The notes under the pieces were generated by a model. It searched no databases. It worked only from the letters and a program-made list of their open reading frames with translations, and was not told where the DNA came from. A stretch of 64,000 nt of DNA from Microscilla marina ATCC 23134. GTDB taxonomy: Bacteria > Bacteroidota > Bacteroidia > Cytophagales > Microscillaceae. A program made the translations under genes and the position numbers. Location: positions 1 to 64,000 of the forward strand of contig NZ_AAWS01000018.1 in assembly GCF_000169175.1 (NCBI RefSeq), written 5' to 3'. Shown here piece by piece: positions 18,094 to 27,700 of the stretch. Every line of letters starts with the position of its first letter. The first letter of the stretch is position 1.

Positions 18094-18514
18094 GTTTTTT
18101 GTTGTTGGTGAGTGTAAAACTACATAAACACGAGAATAGTTCATTCAATGCATTGGTTGATATAAAATGTAAGCATTGCATTAATAAGGGCTAATACTCT
18201 ACTGGTTTTTGCAGGTTTTACTGTTATATTCTATTGTAAATATTACATGGTACTATTTTGTGTTATGCTTTTTCTGTGTTTAGATAAGGAAATGCTTGGT
18301 CAAAGCAGTGATTTTGGGCTTTAGTCACACCTACTTTTGTTGATTATTTATTGAATAATGAAAAAATAAATTGAATATGTAATGTGTTGATAGATAGTTT
18401 TTTATGGCTTGGATATGCCTTGGTTTTAAAATTTGTTTTCCGTTCAGAAAACCAAAGAAGTATGTATAACCAGAAGGTTTGAATAATTACATCCATTCAT
18501 AACAAAACAAGAGT
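18094..18514. other. Intergenic region between cobW-type gene and giant gene 1
   Basis: It contains the palindrome CAATGCATTG at 18146-18155 within AATGCATTGGTT. The latter is repeated at 24637-24648 upstream of giant gene 2, which supports a shared origin of the two upstream regions. It must carry divergent promoters; none is clear enough to call. Confidence 0.5.
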
Positions 18515-21500
18515 ATGACTCAACTACAATACAATAATTCTAAGATAAGGCACAAGCATCTTTGGTTAATGCTTGCTTTTTCTTTATTTTTTGCTGCCAA
18601 TACCTTTGGTCAAGTTACCTACCGCTGGACAGGAGCAGGTGATGATACGAGGTGGCATAATAAAAACAACTGGGAGGTTGTAGGACAACCAGGTTTACCT
18701 ACTACCATACCCAAAGGCGATGATGATGTGATATTTGATGCCTTGCCCGGTGATGTAACCGTTTACTTTGATGAGGTAGCCACTTGTAAGACGCTCAATA
18801 CACAAAACCTGGATCCGGCAAAGAAGCTGTCTTTTGCTTTTACGAGTTCATCTCCTAAAAAGATTATCATCAACGGTTCGCTGTTGTTGAATGATAACAC
18901 GGTGTTTATTGACAATAATGGCACAGGTTTAGGAACAGTAGAGTTTTCTTCACAAAGCAGTGGCAACCAAATTTATTTAGGGGCAAACACCCACCATGAG
19001 GTCTCTCTTAATTTTGTTGACATAGGTACCTGGACAGTGATCAGTAATGTTCACACTACTGCTAACATTAAGGTAACCCAGGGGACTTTGAATATAGAGA
19101 GTAAAAATATTCAATGTAATGATTTTAGGTCATACTATGGAGACTCTCGTACCATCAATATGAAGAACTCGACCGTTGTTGTGAACTATTGGGTGGTGGG
19201 AAATACCCCTCAGTTGACACTGGATACTGAAGGGTCTGATCTTCATATCTTGAAGGGAGACGTTGTCAGGGTTTATATGGGGAACCATAATTATGATAAG
19301 GTCACTTTTGGAACCACACCTGATCACACGCTCCTTATTGAGATAAATTATCCTAACTTGGGGTCTGCTAAAATTAAGCAGGCAATTATGAAGTCTACGA
19401 TTACTCATAGACCAGCCATCGAGTACGAAAACCTTACCCTTGAGCCAGGCGTGAGCCTTTTCCTGACTAGTAAAGCTACTTGTACCAATAGTTTTACTGC
19501 CAATGGTACTTGCGACCAACCAATCAAAGTGTACACCTATCAAGGAACCGCAGCTATTAGCACCAATGGGTTGTTTTTAAACTTGCCTAATAGTGCGGCT
19601 TTCCAGAGCAACTATATGCAAGTAGAAAAAGTAGTAGCAAGGAGCACCACCCCAGGACTGTTACCCTTTACTTTACAAAACGGGTTGAACCTTGATGAGC
19701 CTGCCAATACAGGTGCCAACGGCTGGACTTTTGTACCTCCCGTGAACAGGGACTTGCTATGGGTTGGTGGTCGAGGAAGCTCTGCAACCTATAATTGGTC
19801 GGATGTAAATAACTGGGTCTTGAAAAATAATCCTTCGCAAGCGGCGGGATGCTTACCCGGACCTACTGATCGGGTTCACTTTGATCAATCTTCTTTTGTA
19901 AATGGAGGAGATGTAGTAGTTGATTTAAACAATGCTTACTGTAGCGATATGTTATGGGACGCCAATGTAGCCAGTGCTGTCCACCGTCCAGTGTTGACAC
20001 AAAGCATTAAAGACAAGAATTTATATATCTATGGGTCGTTGCAATTGGCAGCTGCTATGGATGTAGCCTTTACCAATATCATAGAGTTAAAGGGAGGAGT
20101 AGGGGCGCATACCCTTACTACCGCAGGGCTTGCCCTGAAATGTCCCATAAGAATTCATGCCGAAGGAGTGTATACTTTGCAAGACAACCTTACTTCAGAA
20201 AGCACTTTGTATTTCCGACAGGGAACCTTAAACGCGATTAATAAAACGATCAGTGTAGAAAGCATTTCGGACGGGGGAGCACAGGATCGTTTTTTGATTT
20301 CAGGTCCTCGTGCTTTCAATTTTTCGGGCTCGACCTTGAACATTAAAGATTTTCTGATTCTAGGTGGAGCAGTGAGTCCTACTACAGTAAATGCAGCTAA
20401 CTCTACAATCAATATGTTCGCAACAACTGGCGCAGCAGTAGTGGGATCAGCAGTAGATGCTTTTCACGATATAATATTTCATAGCACTACCGATATTAAT
20501 GCAAGTATACATGCCAAAAATACCACCACGTTTCATGACGTAACCATTCACTCTGCTAAAACTGAAATTACTGGTACCGGGTCCTATAATATCCTTGACC
20601 TTAAGGGTTCGGTAGAATTTGGTCAGAATGATGATCGTACCTATGGTGATCTGATGTTGACCAAGGGAAAGGCTTATCAGTTTGACAATACCAAAGGCAA
20701 TTATAAGATTATGTCTACACACACGATCCAACGAAAGTTGACCGCTGTGGGTACTTGTGGCAGTCCTATCATTCTTGAGTCGTTGACTGATGGTACACCG
20801 ATAAATTTACACTTTGCTACAGGCAGTACTTATGATGCCAGTTATTTGTCTATCAACGAAATAAATGCTACCGGCGATCAGGCTGGTTTTTTAGTGGCCA
20901 CTGAAGGCTCGCTGGATGCAGATAATACTTACCCTTCTACTGGTTGGGATTTTACTAACAGCCAACCCGCCCGTACCCTGTATTGGGTAGGCGATGGAGG
21001 GAATTGGGGCGACGAGAGCCACTGGGTCACCCGCGATGCCAATGGTGCTATTAAAACCACCAATGAGTGTACACCTACGCCAAAAGATATTGTGATATTT
21101 GATGCGAACTCGTTTACAACTGCGGATCAAAAAGTAAATATGGACTTGGTGGTGGCTACTTGTCACTCCATTATTTGGAAAGATGACGTAAAGTTTCAAC
21201 CTGAATGGGCAGGCGAAAATCATAACCACATCCTGAGAGTGTATGGTTCTTTTACTACTGCCGATGCCAGCAAAATGAGTGTGTCTTATACAGGATATGT
21301 ATACATGTTAGGCAATGGTAGCATAGACACCAAAGGCAACGAGTTAATGATGGGCAGGTGGGTTTTTGAAAACGAACAAGCTACCTGGAATCTAAACAGT
21401 GATTGGCATGCAACCCATGTGTATTTAAATGGGGGTAGCCTCAAATCTAACAATTATGCTATGAATTTAGGGGTTTTTACTGCTGTTAGTGAAAAAAATG

Positions 21501-24307
21501 TGTCGTTTGACTTAGGTACATCTATGGTGACAATAAGAGGGAACTCTGGGAGCCATAGTTGGAAAATTAACAATACACAAAATAAGTTTACCCTCAAGGC
21601 TGCTCAATCTACAATAGAGCTTGCCGAAGGTGCTATAGAGATGCATGCAGGTACTGGCTTGGTGTACAACAACCTTACCTTTAGTAATAATAGAAACAAC
21701 GGTGTTAAGCTATCGGCTAATCAGTCAAGTTTTAATGATGTATTATTTAAAAGCAGCACCATAACCGTTGCGGGCAATAACAATACGTTTAGATCATTGA
21801 CATTGATGAAAGGTGGAACTATTGAAGGCGAGAATATATTTGACTATTTGACCCTGATAGTACAAGCAAACAGTTACTTTTTAGAAGGGGGTAAAACTCA
21901 CACTGTGAACAAACGCTTGATGGTAAGAGGAAATAATTGTACGCCCATTCATTGGGAGTCTACTAGTGCTTCGCAGGCTGCATCAATCGTAATGGGTACC
22001 GATGCCATTGCCATTGTAAGGTATGTAAACATGCAAGGCTTGCATATTACCGAAAAGACCCCAAAGTTTGAGGCAATACAATGCGCCGATAATGGAATGA
22101 ATGCGGGTTGGAACTTTGTGCCTTTGAGTCAGGCGATAGGTCATGGATTTGCCGACTCACAAACGATTAACCCTGGTGAAGAGGTGTGTTTATCGGTAGA
22201 AAATTTTGCCGTCATGGAAGGCGATGATTTTGTCTGGTTAAAAGATGGGGTAGAAATCAATAGTACTTCTCGCACCCTTTGTATCACCGAAGCGGGCACC
22301 TATGCTTTAAAAATAACTTATGACAATGGTTGTGAAACACAAGACGAAATTGTTATAAGTTACCCAGTAAGCCAATGCCCTTACCAAATTGGCAACGCTA
22401 CTTTTAGTTGTGTAGGCGACACAGTATGTGTGTGGCTCAAGGCAAAAACCAAGGTAACTGCGGGCATCATTGGCATGGACTATTGCTTGCAATATGATGC
22501 CAGCGTAGTAGAACCCATCACCGATTTGAACTTGCCCAAAGATCGCCGTTATGAATTTGGTGAAGTGGTGACCACCAACGGTCAAGGTTTTGAGCGGGTA
22601 TATATCAACTATGAAGCTGGGCAAAACCGCGTATATAGTAGTATTTATTACGAAGATATCCAAAGTTCTACTACTTCCCGTTATTTTACTGGTTCAGGCA
22701 ATGTATTTTGTATCAAGTTCCGGCTAAAAACAGCGGTGACTGGACAGTTCCCGATCACAGCCTGTCAGGTGTCAGAGTCTTACGCCTTGGGCGAAGAAGA
22801 TAAATGTGCCGACCCTGGAATGGTAGAAGTAACCCCAGATGTCAACAAGTTAAAAGCCCGTATTATTTACTGGAACCAGGAAGGCGGTATTCGCCCATTG
22901 GCTTACGACAACAGCGGCAACCACCTGATTACCAACATTCAAGGCAATGTAGCTACTTGTGATGCTTTATCGGTTACTGCGGTAAACACAGATATTCAAG
23001 GGTATTTTGTCTACGATAAAACTCAAGGAAGTCATGTGACGATTAAGCGAGATATTCCTGGAGATTATAATGGCCAAACTGGTACTGCCCCTGATATGAT
23101 GAATATAGTGAATGGGATGGATTGTTATTATGCTGGGCTGATCACTACGTTTGACCAAAATAACACGAAAAATGGCAATAGTAATTGGACGCCAAATGCT
23201 TTCCAGATGTTGGCAGCCGATGTAAACATGAACGACAAGGTAAGAGCCAATGACATTACTTTGATTCAAAACCGCATTGTGTTGAAAATGCAGGAATACC
23301 CTCAGGTATGGAACTATGCCTATACTGCAGGCAACACTGAACAACAACCTACGCAAGCTGGGGTGTATTCGTTAGACTGGCGTTTTGTAGACGAGGCAAC
23401 AGTAAATACTGCGACCGACTTTAATGCCACAGCAAACTATCCAGTATATGTAGGTAATATGGCAAGCGATGCTGGTTTTTGGCGCGACAATGCCCCTGAC
23501 TTGACTACTTGCCGCCCGGTACAAGAGGGCTCAGTATGTGATGCTGGCAATACCAACAACTTGTTTTATGGCATTATGTTAGGTGATGTAGACGGAAGTT
23601 GGACTACTGGGGTGAGCAACCATTTGCGTACTACCAAAAGCGAAGGAACGCTTGCCATTGACTTGTTCAATGCTGAGGACATGGGCGATGGTGGGTATCG
23701 TATTCCGGTATATTACCGTGGAGAAGGTAAATTGCACGCGATTGACTTTAGCTTTGAGTATGATCATAGCAAAGTGCAGGTTCAGAAGGCAGATTATGCC
23801 ACAGCTGGTACTAGCGCAGAGCTAAATATGCGATGGAATGCTTACCAAAACCAAAAGTTTTTGCTTACTTCTTATACTATGAAAGGGGTAAATACCCAAG
23901 ATAAAGTATACTATATAGAGGTGAAAACCACTGATGGTAACTTAGACGCAAGCGCTTTCCAAAATGTAAAAGCTTACTTAAACGGTAAAGCAAGCCAAAG
24001 CAAGGTGATCGCTACGGCAGCACAACAAAATGCGTTTGCGATGGCAAACAATACCACTGTAGTTACTATGTACCCCAACCCGGCAAGCAATGTGGTTACT
24101 TTAAGCTATAGCCACCTCAGTCAAGGCATACCTCAGGTAGTGTTGAGCGACTTGAACGGGCAAAAGGTAAACATACAACCTACGGTAGACCAAAGTGGTA
24201 AAATTCAGTTTGGAGTGTCGCACGTAGTAAGAGGCCTGTACCTGGTAACGCTTTATGATGAGGCAGGTGGGGTGATTTCACGCCAGAAGCTGATGATTAA
24301 ACGATAA
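18515..24307 (+). CDS. Giant T9SS surface protein 1 (1930 aa)
   Basis: A signal peptide (ending NTFGQ, about residue 33) is followed by three copies of a module that opens with a Trp-rich line: YRWTGAGDDTRWHNKNNW at about 36, LLWVGGRGSSATYNWSDVNNW at about 412 (quoted in part), and LYWVGDGGNWGDESHW at about 820. Each is followed by a CxPxPxD-V-xFD segment and a long beta-rich stretch, probably a right-handed beta-helix. An Ig-like domain (about 1205-1285) precedes a Cys-containing cohesin-like domain beginning CPYQIGNATFSC at 1288. Dockerin-like Ca-binding lines (ADVNMNDKVRANDITLIQNR; LGDVDGSW) and a T9SS type A sorting tail (MYPNPASN) complete it. A role as adhesin or matrix protein is inferred; no catalytic motif is seen. 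From residue 1288 on it is nearly identical to giant protein 2. Confidence 0.88.
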   Translation: MTQLQYNNSKIRHKHLWLMLAFSLFFAANTFGQVTYRWTGAGDDTRWHNKNNWEVVGQPGLPTTIPKGDDDVIFDALPGDVTVYFDEVATCKTLNTQNLDPAKKLSFAFTSSSPKKIIINGSLLLNDNTVFIDNNGTGLGTVEFSSQSSGNQIYLGANTHHEVSLNFVDIGTWTVISNVHTTANIKVTQGTLNIESKNIQCNDFRSYYGDSRTINMKNSTVVVNYWVVGNTPQLTLDTEGSDLHILKGDVVRVYMGNHNYDKVTFGTTPDHTLLIEINYPNLGSAKIKQAIMKSTITHRPAIEYENLTLEPGVSLFLTSKATCTNSFTANGTCDQPIKVYTYQGTAAISTNGLFLNLPNSAAFQSNYMQVEKVVARSTTPGLLPFTLQNGLNLDEPANTGANGWTFVPPVNRDLLWVGGRGSSATYNWSDVNNWVLKNNPSQAAGCLPGPTDRVHFDQSSFVNGGDVVVDLNNAYCSDMLWDANVASAVHRPVLTQSIKDKNLYIYGSLQLAAAMDVAFTNIIELKGGVGAHTLTTAGLALKCPIRIHAEGVYTLQDNLTSESTLYFRQGTLNAINKTISVESISDGGAQDRFLISGPRAFNFSGSTLNIKDFLILGGAVSPTTVNAANSTINMFATTGAAVVGSAVDAFHDIIFHSTTDINASIHAKNTTTFHDVTIHSAKTEITGTGSYNILDLKGSVEFGQNDDRTYGDLMLTKGKAYQFDNTKGNYKIMSTHTIQRKLTAVGTCGSPIILESLTDGTPINLHFATGSTYDASYLSINEINATGDQAGFLVATEGSLDADNTYPSTGWDFTNSQPARTLYWVGDGGNWGDESHWVTRDANGAIKTTNECTPTPKDIVIFDANSFTTADQKVNMDLVVATCHSIIWKDDVKFQPEWAGENHNHILRVYGSFTTADASKMSVSYTGYVYMLGNGSIDTKGNELMMGRWVFENEQATWNLNSDWHATHVYLNGGSLKSNNYAMNLGVFTAVSEKNVSFDLGTSMVTIRGNSGSHSWKINNTQNKFTLKAAQSTIELAEGAIEMHAGTGLVYNNLTFSNNRNNGVKLSANQSSFNDVLFKSSTITVAGNNNTFRSLTLMKGGTIEGENIFDYLTLIVQANSYFLEGGKTHTVNKRLMVRGNNCTPIHWESTSASQAASIVMGTDAIAIVRYVNMQGLHITEKTPKFEAIQCADNGMNAGWNFVPLSQAIGHGFADSQTINPGEEVCLSVENFAVMEGDDFVWLKDGVEINSTSRTLCITEAGTYALKITYDNGCETQDEIVISYPVSQCPYQIGNATFSCVGDTVCVWLKAKTKVTAGIIGMDYCLQYDASVVEPITDLNLPKDRRYEFGEVVTTNGQGFERVYINYEAGQNRVYSSIYYEDIQSSTTSRYFTGSGNVFCIKFRLKTAVTGQFPITACQVSESYALGEEDKCADPGMVEVTPDVNKLKARIIYWNQEGGIRPLAYDNSGNHLITNIQGNVATCDALSVTAVNTDIQGYFVYDKTQGSHVTIKRDIPGDYNGQTGTAPDMMNIVNGMDCYYAGLITTFDQNNTKNGNSNWTPNAFQMLAADVNMNDKVRANDITLIQNRIVLKMQEYPQVWNYAYTAGNTEQQPTQAGVYSLDWRFVDEATVNTATDFNATANYPVYVGNMASDAGFWRDNAPDLTTCRPVQEGSVCDAGNTNNLFYGIMLGDVDGSWTTGVSNHLRTTKSEGTLAIDLFNAEDMGDGGYRIPVYYRGEGKLHAIDFSFEYDHSKVQVQKADYATAGTSAELNMRWNAYQNQKFLLTSYTMKGVNTQDKVYYIEVKTTDGNLDASAFQNVKAYLNGKASQSKVIATAAQQNAFAMANNTTVVTMYPNPASNVVTLSYSHLSQGIPQVVLSDLNGQKVNIQPTVDQSGKIQFGVSHVVRGLYLVTLYDEAGGVISRQKLMIKR
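22376..24307 (+). repeat. Duplicated 1932-bp C-terminal cassette, copy 1
   Basis: From TGC CCT TAC to the stop codon this matches 28657-30588 with the same length and no net indel. By eye about 37 of 643 residues differ. Upstream of this boundary the two genes share only module style. Confidence 0.9.
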
Positions 24308-24351
24308 TTTACTTTGGGTAAAGAGTAATGCCAGATAAAGGCATTGATAAA

Positions 24352-24387
24352 AAAGGTCAGGAACTTTATGTTGCTGACCTTTTTTTG
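24352..24387 (+). terminator. Intrinsic terminator after giant gene 1
   Basis: AGGTCAG pairs with CTGACCT around a 13-base loop, preceded by As and followed by seven Ts. Confidence 0.8.
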
Positions 24388-24487
24388 TTGACTTTTCTCT
24401 GAAAACTCCCCTTTCAACAAAAGCAATTATTTTCGCAAACATTCAAAAAGGCGAGTTCTAGGAAGAAGTTGGGGGCTTAGCAATCAA

Positions 24488-24556
24488 CTTATTTGCAAAA
24501 TACGATTTATCAAGGCAACTGTTGAGCCTTCTTCTGAGTATTTTTTTTTCCTGAAT
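24488..24556 (-). pseudogene. Remnant of a cobW-type gene 3' end
   Basis: Translating the minus strand gives KILRRRLNSCLDKSYFA, almost the same as the C-terminus of the intact CobW-type protein at 17098 (KILQRRLNSCLDKSYFA). The DNA matches at roughly 80 percent over about 60 bases. No further CobW sequence is recognisable upstream, so it is a relic. It sits before giant gene 2 in the same divergent arrangement as the intact gene before giant gene 1. Confidence 0.75.
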
Positions 24557-24789
24557 ACTTTGGGGTAAGAATGGCTACCTGTGTTGTTAGCTTGAGCTTA
24601 TAAGGTAAATTTAGAAGGGTAATACGGCACCTTTAAAATGCATTGGTTAGTTGTAGTAATGATTTATTATGCTGTAAATCAGTTACTTATGTTTTTGTAT
24701 GTAATTTTGTCCATCGAAGAGGCAAAGAGCGGTACTATAGCTACTGAGAATACTTCTCAAGTTTTACAACAATAAAAGCTAGATTTTAT

Positions 24790-27700
24790 ATGATGCAAAC
24801 TTCTAAGATTAAATTTAGGCAAAGTATAGTAATTATACTAAGCCTTGTTTGTTTTACTGTGTTCCAGGCAAACGCTCAAAGTGTCTTTTATTGGACAGGT
24901 GCTGGCAGTAATACAGCGTGGTCAAACAATCAGAACTGGTTGGAAGATGCCGATGGAGGTGGTGCTCCACAGGCAACCGCTAACGTTCCTTCACCTTTAA
25001 CAGATGTAGTTTTTGATGCTGCTTATATGGTGAATAACTCTGTTGCTATTGTTAGTGGGGATATTTGTAATAGTTTAACAGCATCAGCTAATGTTAGCCT
25101 AAATATAGCTTATGCAAATTCATTGGTGATTTATGGTGATTTGATCTTAAGTGACCAGGCCATTGCTGGTGGGCAAGGAACTTTTGAGCTAAACGGCTCA
25201 GGTACTCAAGTTATCAACTTAGGTACTATCTCTCGGTCTAATCTCAATTTACAGTTAAAGAACATTGGTATAAGGCAAGTAGTTAGTGATCTTGATGTTG
25301 GGTTCATTACGCTTACAGGAGGCGCATTTATTGCGAAAAATAAAAATATCCAGTGTCGTCGCTTTTCAATATCTGGTGCAGATGGTGACATTGCCAAAAC
25401 ATTGAACATTGAAAATTCAAATATTACATTAAGTAATTTACACCCTGATAAAAATGCTTGGTTGGTGGGGAGCTCTAATGTGACTTTTACTTCTACTGGC
25501 TCTGTTATTACTATTGATGCTGCAACTGCTGGTGTAGGCGTAGGTAACTTGACTTACAATGAATTGGTATTGGGTAATCCAGCCAAAACAGGGGGAGTAG
25601 TAAATATAGGTGGTAATGCGACTATTAATAAAACCACTTTCAATACAAATGGGTATTTTGCTGATGGAGGTACCAATACTTTTACAAATCTTATTTTAAC
25701 AGCAGGCAAAAAGTATGAAATGGCTTACTACATCAGTGGTGTGGTTATAGATAACCTTACCGCCAATGGAGTTTGTGGTGCGCCTATTAGTTGGTTAGGA
25801 CAGAACAAAACAATTACTATCAATAATATTGTTTCGGCAGATTATTTTGAAGTATATAACCTGAAAGTAGATGGTACCGCAAATTTTGCTGCTATCCCTA
25901 ATGTAGCGAGCCTTAATGATATTACTTTTACAGGCACTGATGTAGCTAAATATGGAAGTTGGGTATTTTCTCCCAATGCCTCTAAAAATTACCGTTGGCA
26001 AAATGCCGGGGTAAACAACCTTTGGTCAAACTCGGCTAACTGGGTTAATGTAGCCAGTGGATCATCTGACGGTTGCATACCTGATTATAATGATGTGGTT
26101 GTTTTTGATGCAACCAGTTTTCCTGGGGGTAACAATCAGGTAGAAATGGATTTGTCTGCTGCCAGTATTGGAAGCATGACCTGGAACGACAATATTACAG
26201 CCAATCCTGTATTTACAAATCCTTTGACTGAAAAGCTATTTATTAATGGCTCTTTGAAGTTTACTTCGAATATGACCATGAGTTATGGTGGAGAGATATA
26301 TTTTAGTGGTGACAATACCCATACTATTGATATGGCAGGCAAGGCTTTTGACAATAGGGTATATTTTATAGGAGGAGGAACATATACATTAGAAAGTGAT
26401 TTTAGTGTGGGCAATGCCAGCATTAAAAACCAAATCTATTTTAACAATGGCACCTTGAATACCAATACTGCTGGAAACTATAGCATAACTGCTTATCAGT
26501 TTTCAAGCGGTTCTTACGATTACCCACGTAACCTTTACTTAAATAATTCTCATGTGTATGTACGTAACTGGAGTGTATATGGTGGTGAAGCTAATTTACC
26601 TGCCAAGTTAACTATATACCCAGGCAATTCAACAATTCATGTAGTGAGCATGAATGCGAGTGGATCGCTTACTCGCAGGCTTGACTATCACGATGTAATA
26701 CTCGAAAACTATAGCCCAGCAGATTTAACTGGCTACTCTAATTTCAATAATATTACTTCTACTGTTGAACTGGCTAAAATTTCAGGGCAAAATATCATTA
26801 ATGGTACCGCTCATTTTCAACATTCAGGTGAGTTGAATGGAAGCCAAGAATTTAATCATTTGATTGTTACTAAAGGCAAAACCTATACTTTTACTAATGC
26901 TACCAGTCAAAAAATTACTGGAACATTTTCAGCATTGGGCGATTGTAGTAATCCCATTACTTTTCAATCAACAGGCACTGCTGAGATAGACTTTCAAAGC
27001 AGTACCATAAATGTTGATTATCTGCAAATTAGCCAGGTAAACGCTACCAATACGGCAAATACTGATATAGTAGTAAATAATGGGCAAAACTTAAGCGGGA
27101 GCACAGGTTGGGCATTTGCTGCTGCTACAACACGTACTTTGTATTGGGTAGGAGGCACTGGTAATTGGGGAGACAAAGACCACTGGTCATTAACTTCTGG
27201 TGGTACTTTTGGTGAATGTATTCCTACCCCTTTTGATAATGTAATATTCGATAACAACTCGTTTAGTGCTGCAGGACAGGTAGTTACACTTGACCAATCT
27301 GTGGCAAGTGTTCGTGATATTACTTGGGCTAACACAGTTACTAATCAACCTGATTGGGCAGGGGTAGCAGGTAACCAACTTACTATTTATGGGTCACTAC
27401 ATTTGCCAAGTCAAACTTTGATGACCTCTTCTTTTGAAAGTAAACTTATCTTTAGGGCAAGAACTGAGAACGGAGGTTTTACTCCTTCTACCATTGATAT
27501 TGCTGACCAAATATTAGAAAGCAGGTTTGTAGAGTTTGAAGATGTAAATGGTGTTTGGAATTTACAAAGCGATTTTAGATTGAGCACAGCATTTCGTGCT
27601 AATACCATCATTGGTTTGTATGCAGGTGAACTCAACGTAAATACTCATACCATTAGTGCTTTTTATTTGTGGTTGTCTGAGAAAACAGTAAGTGAGCCCA

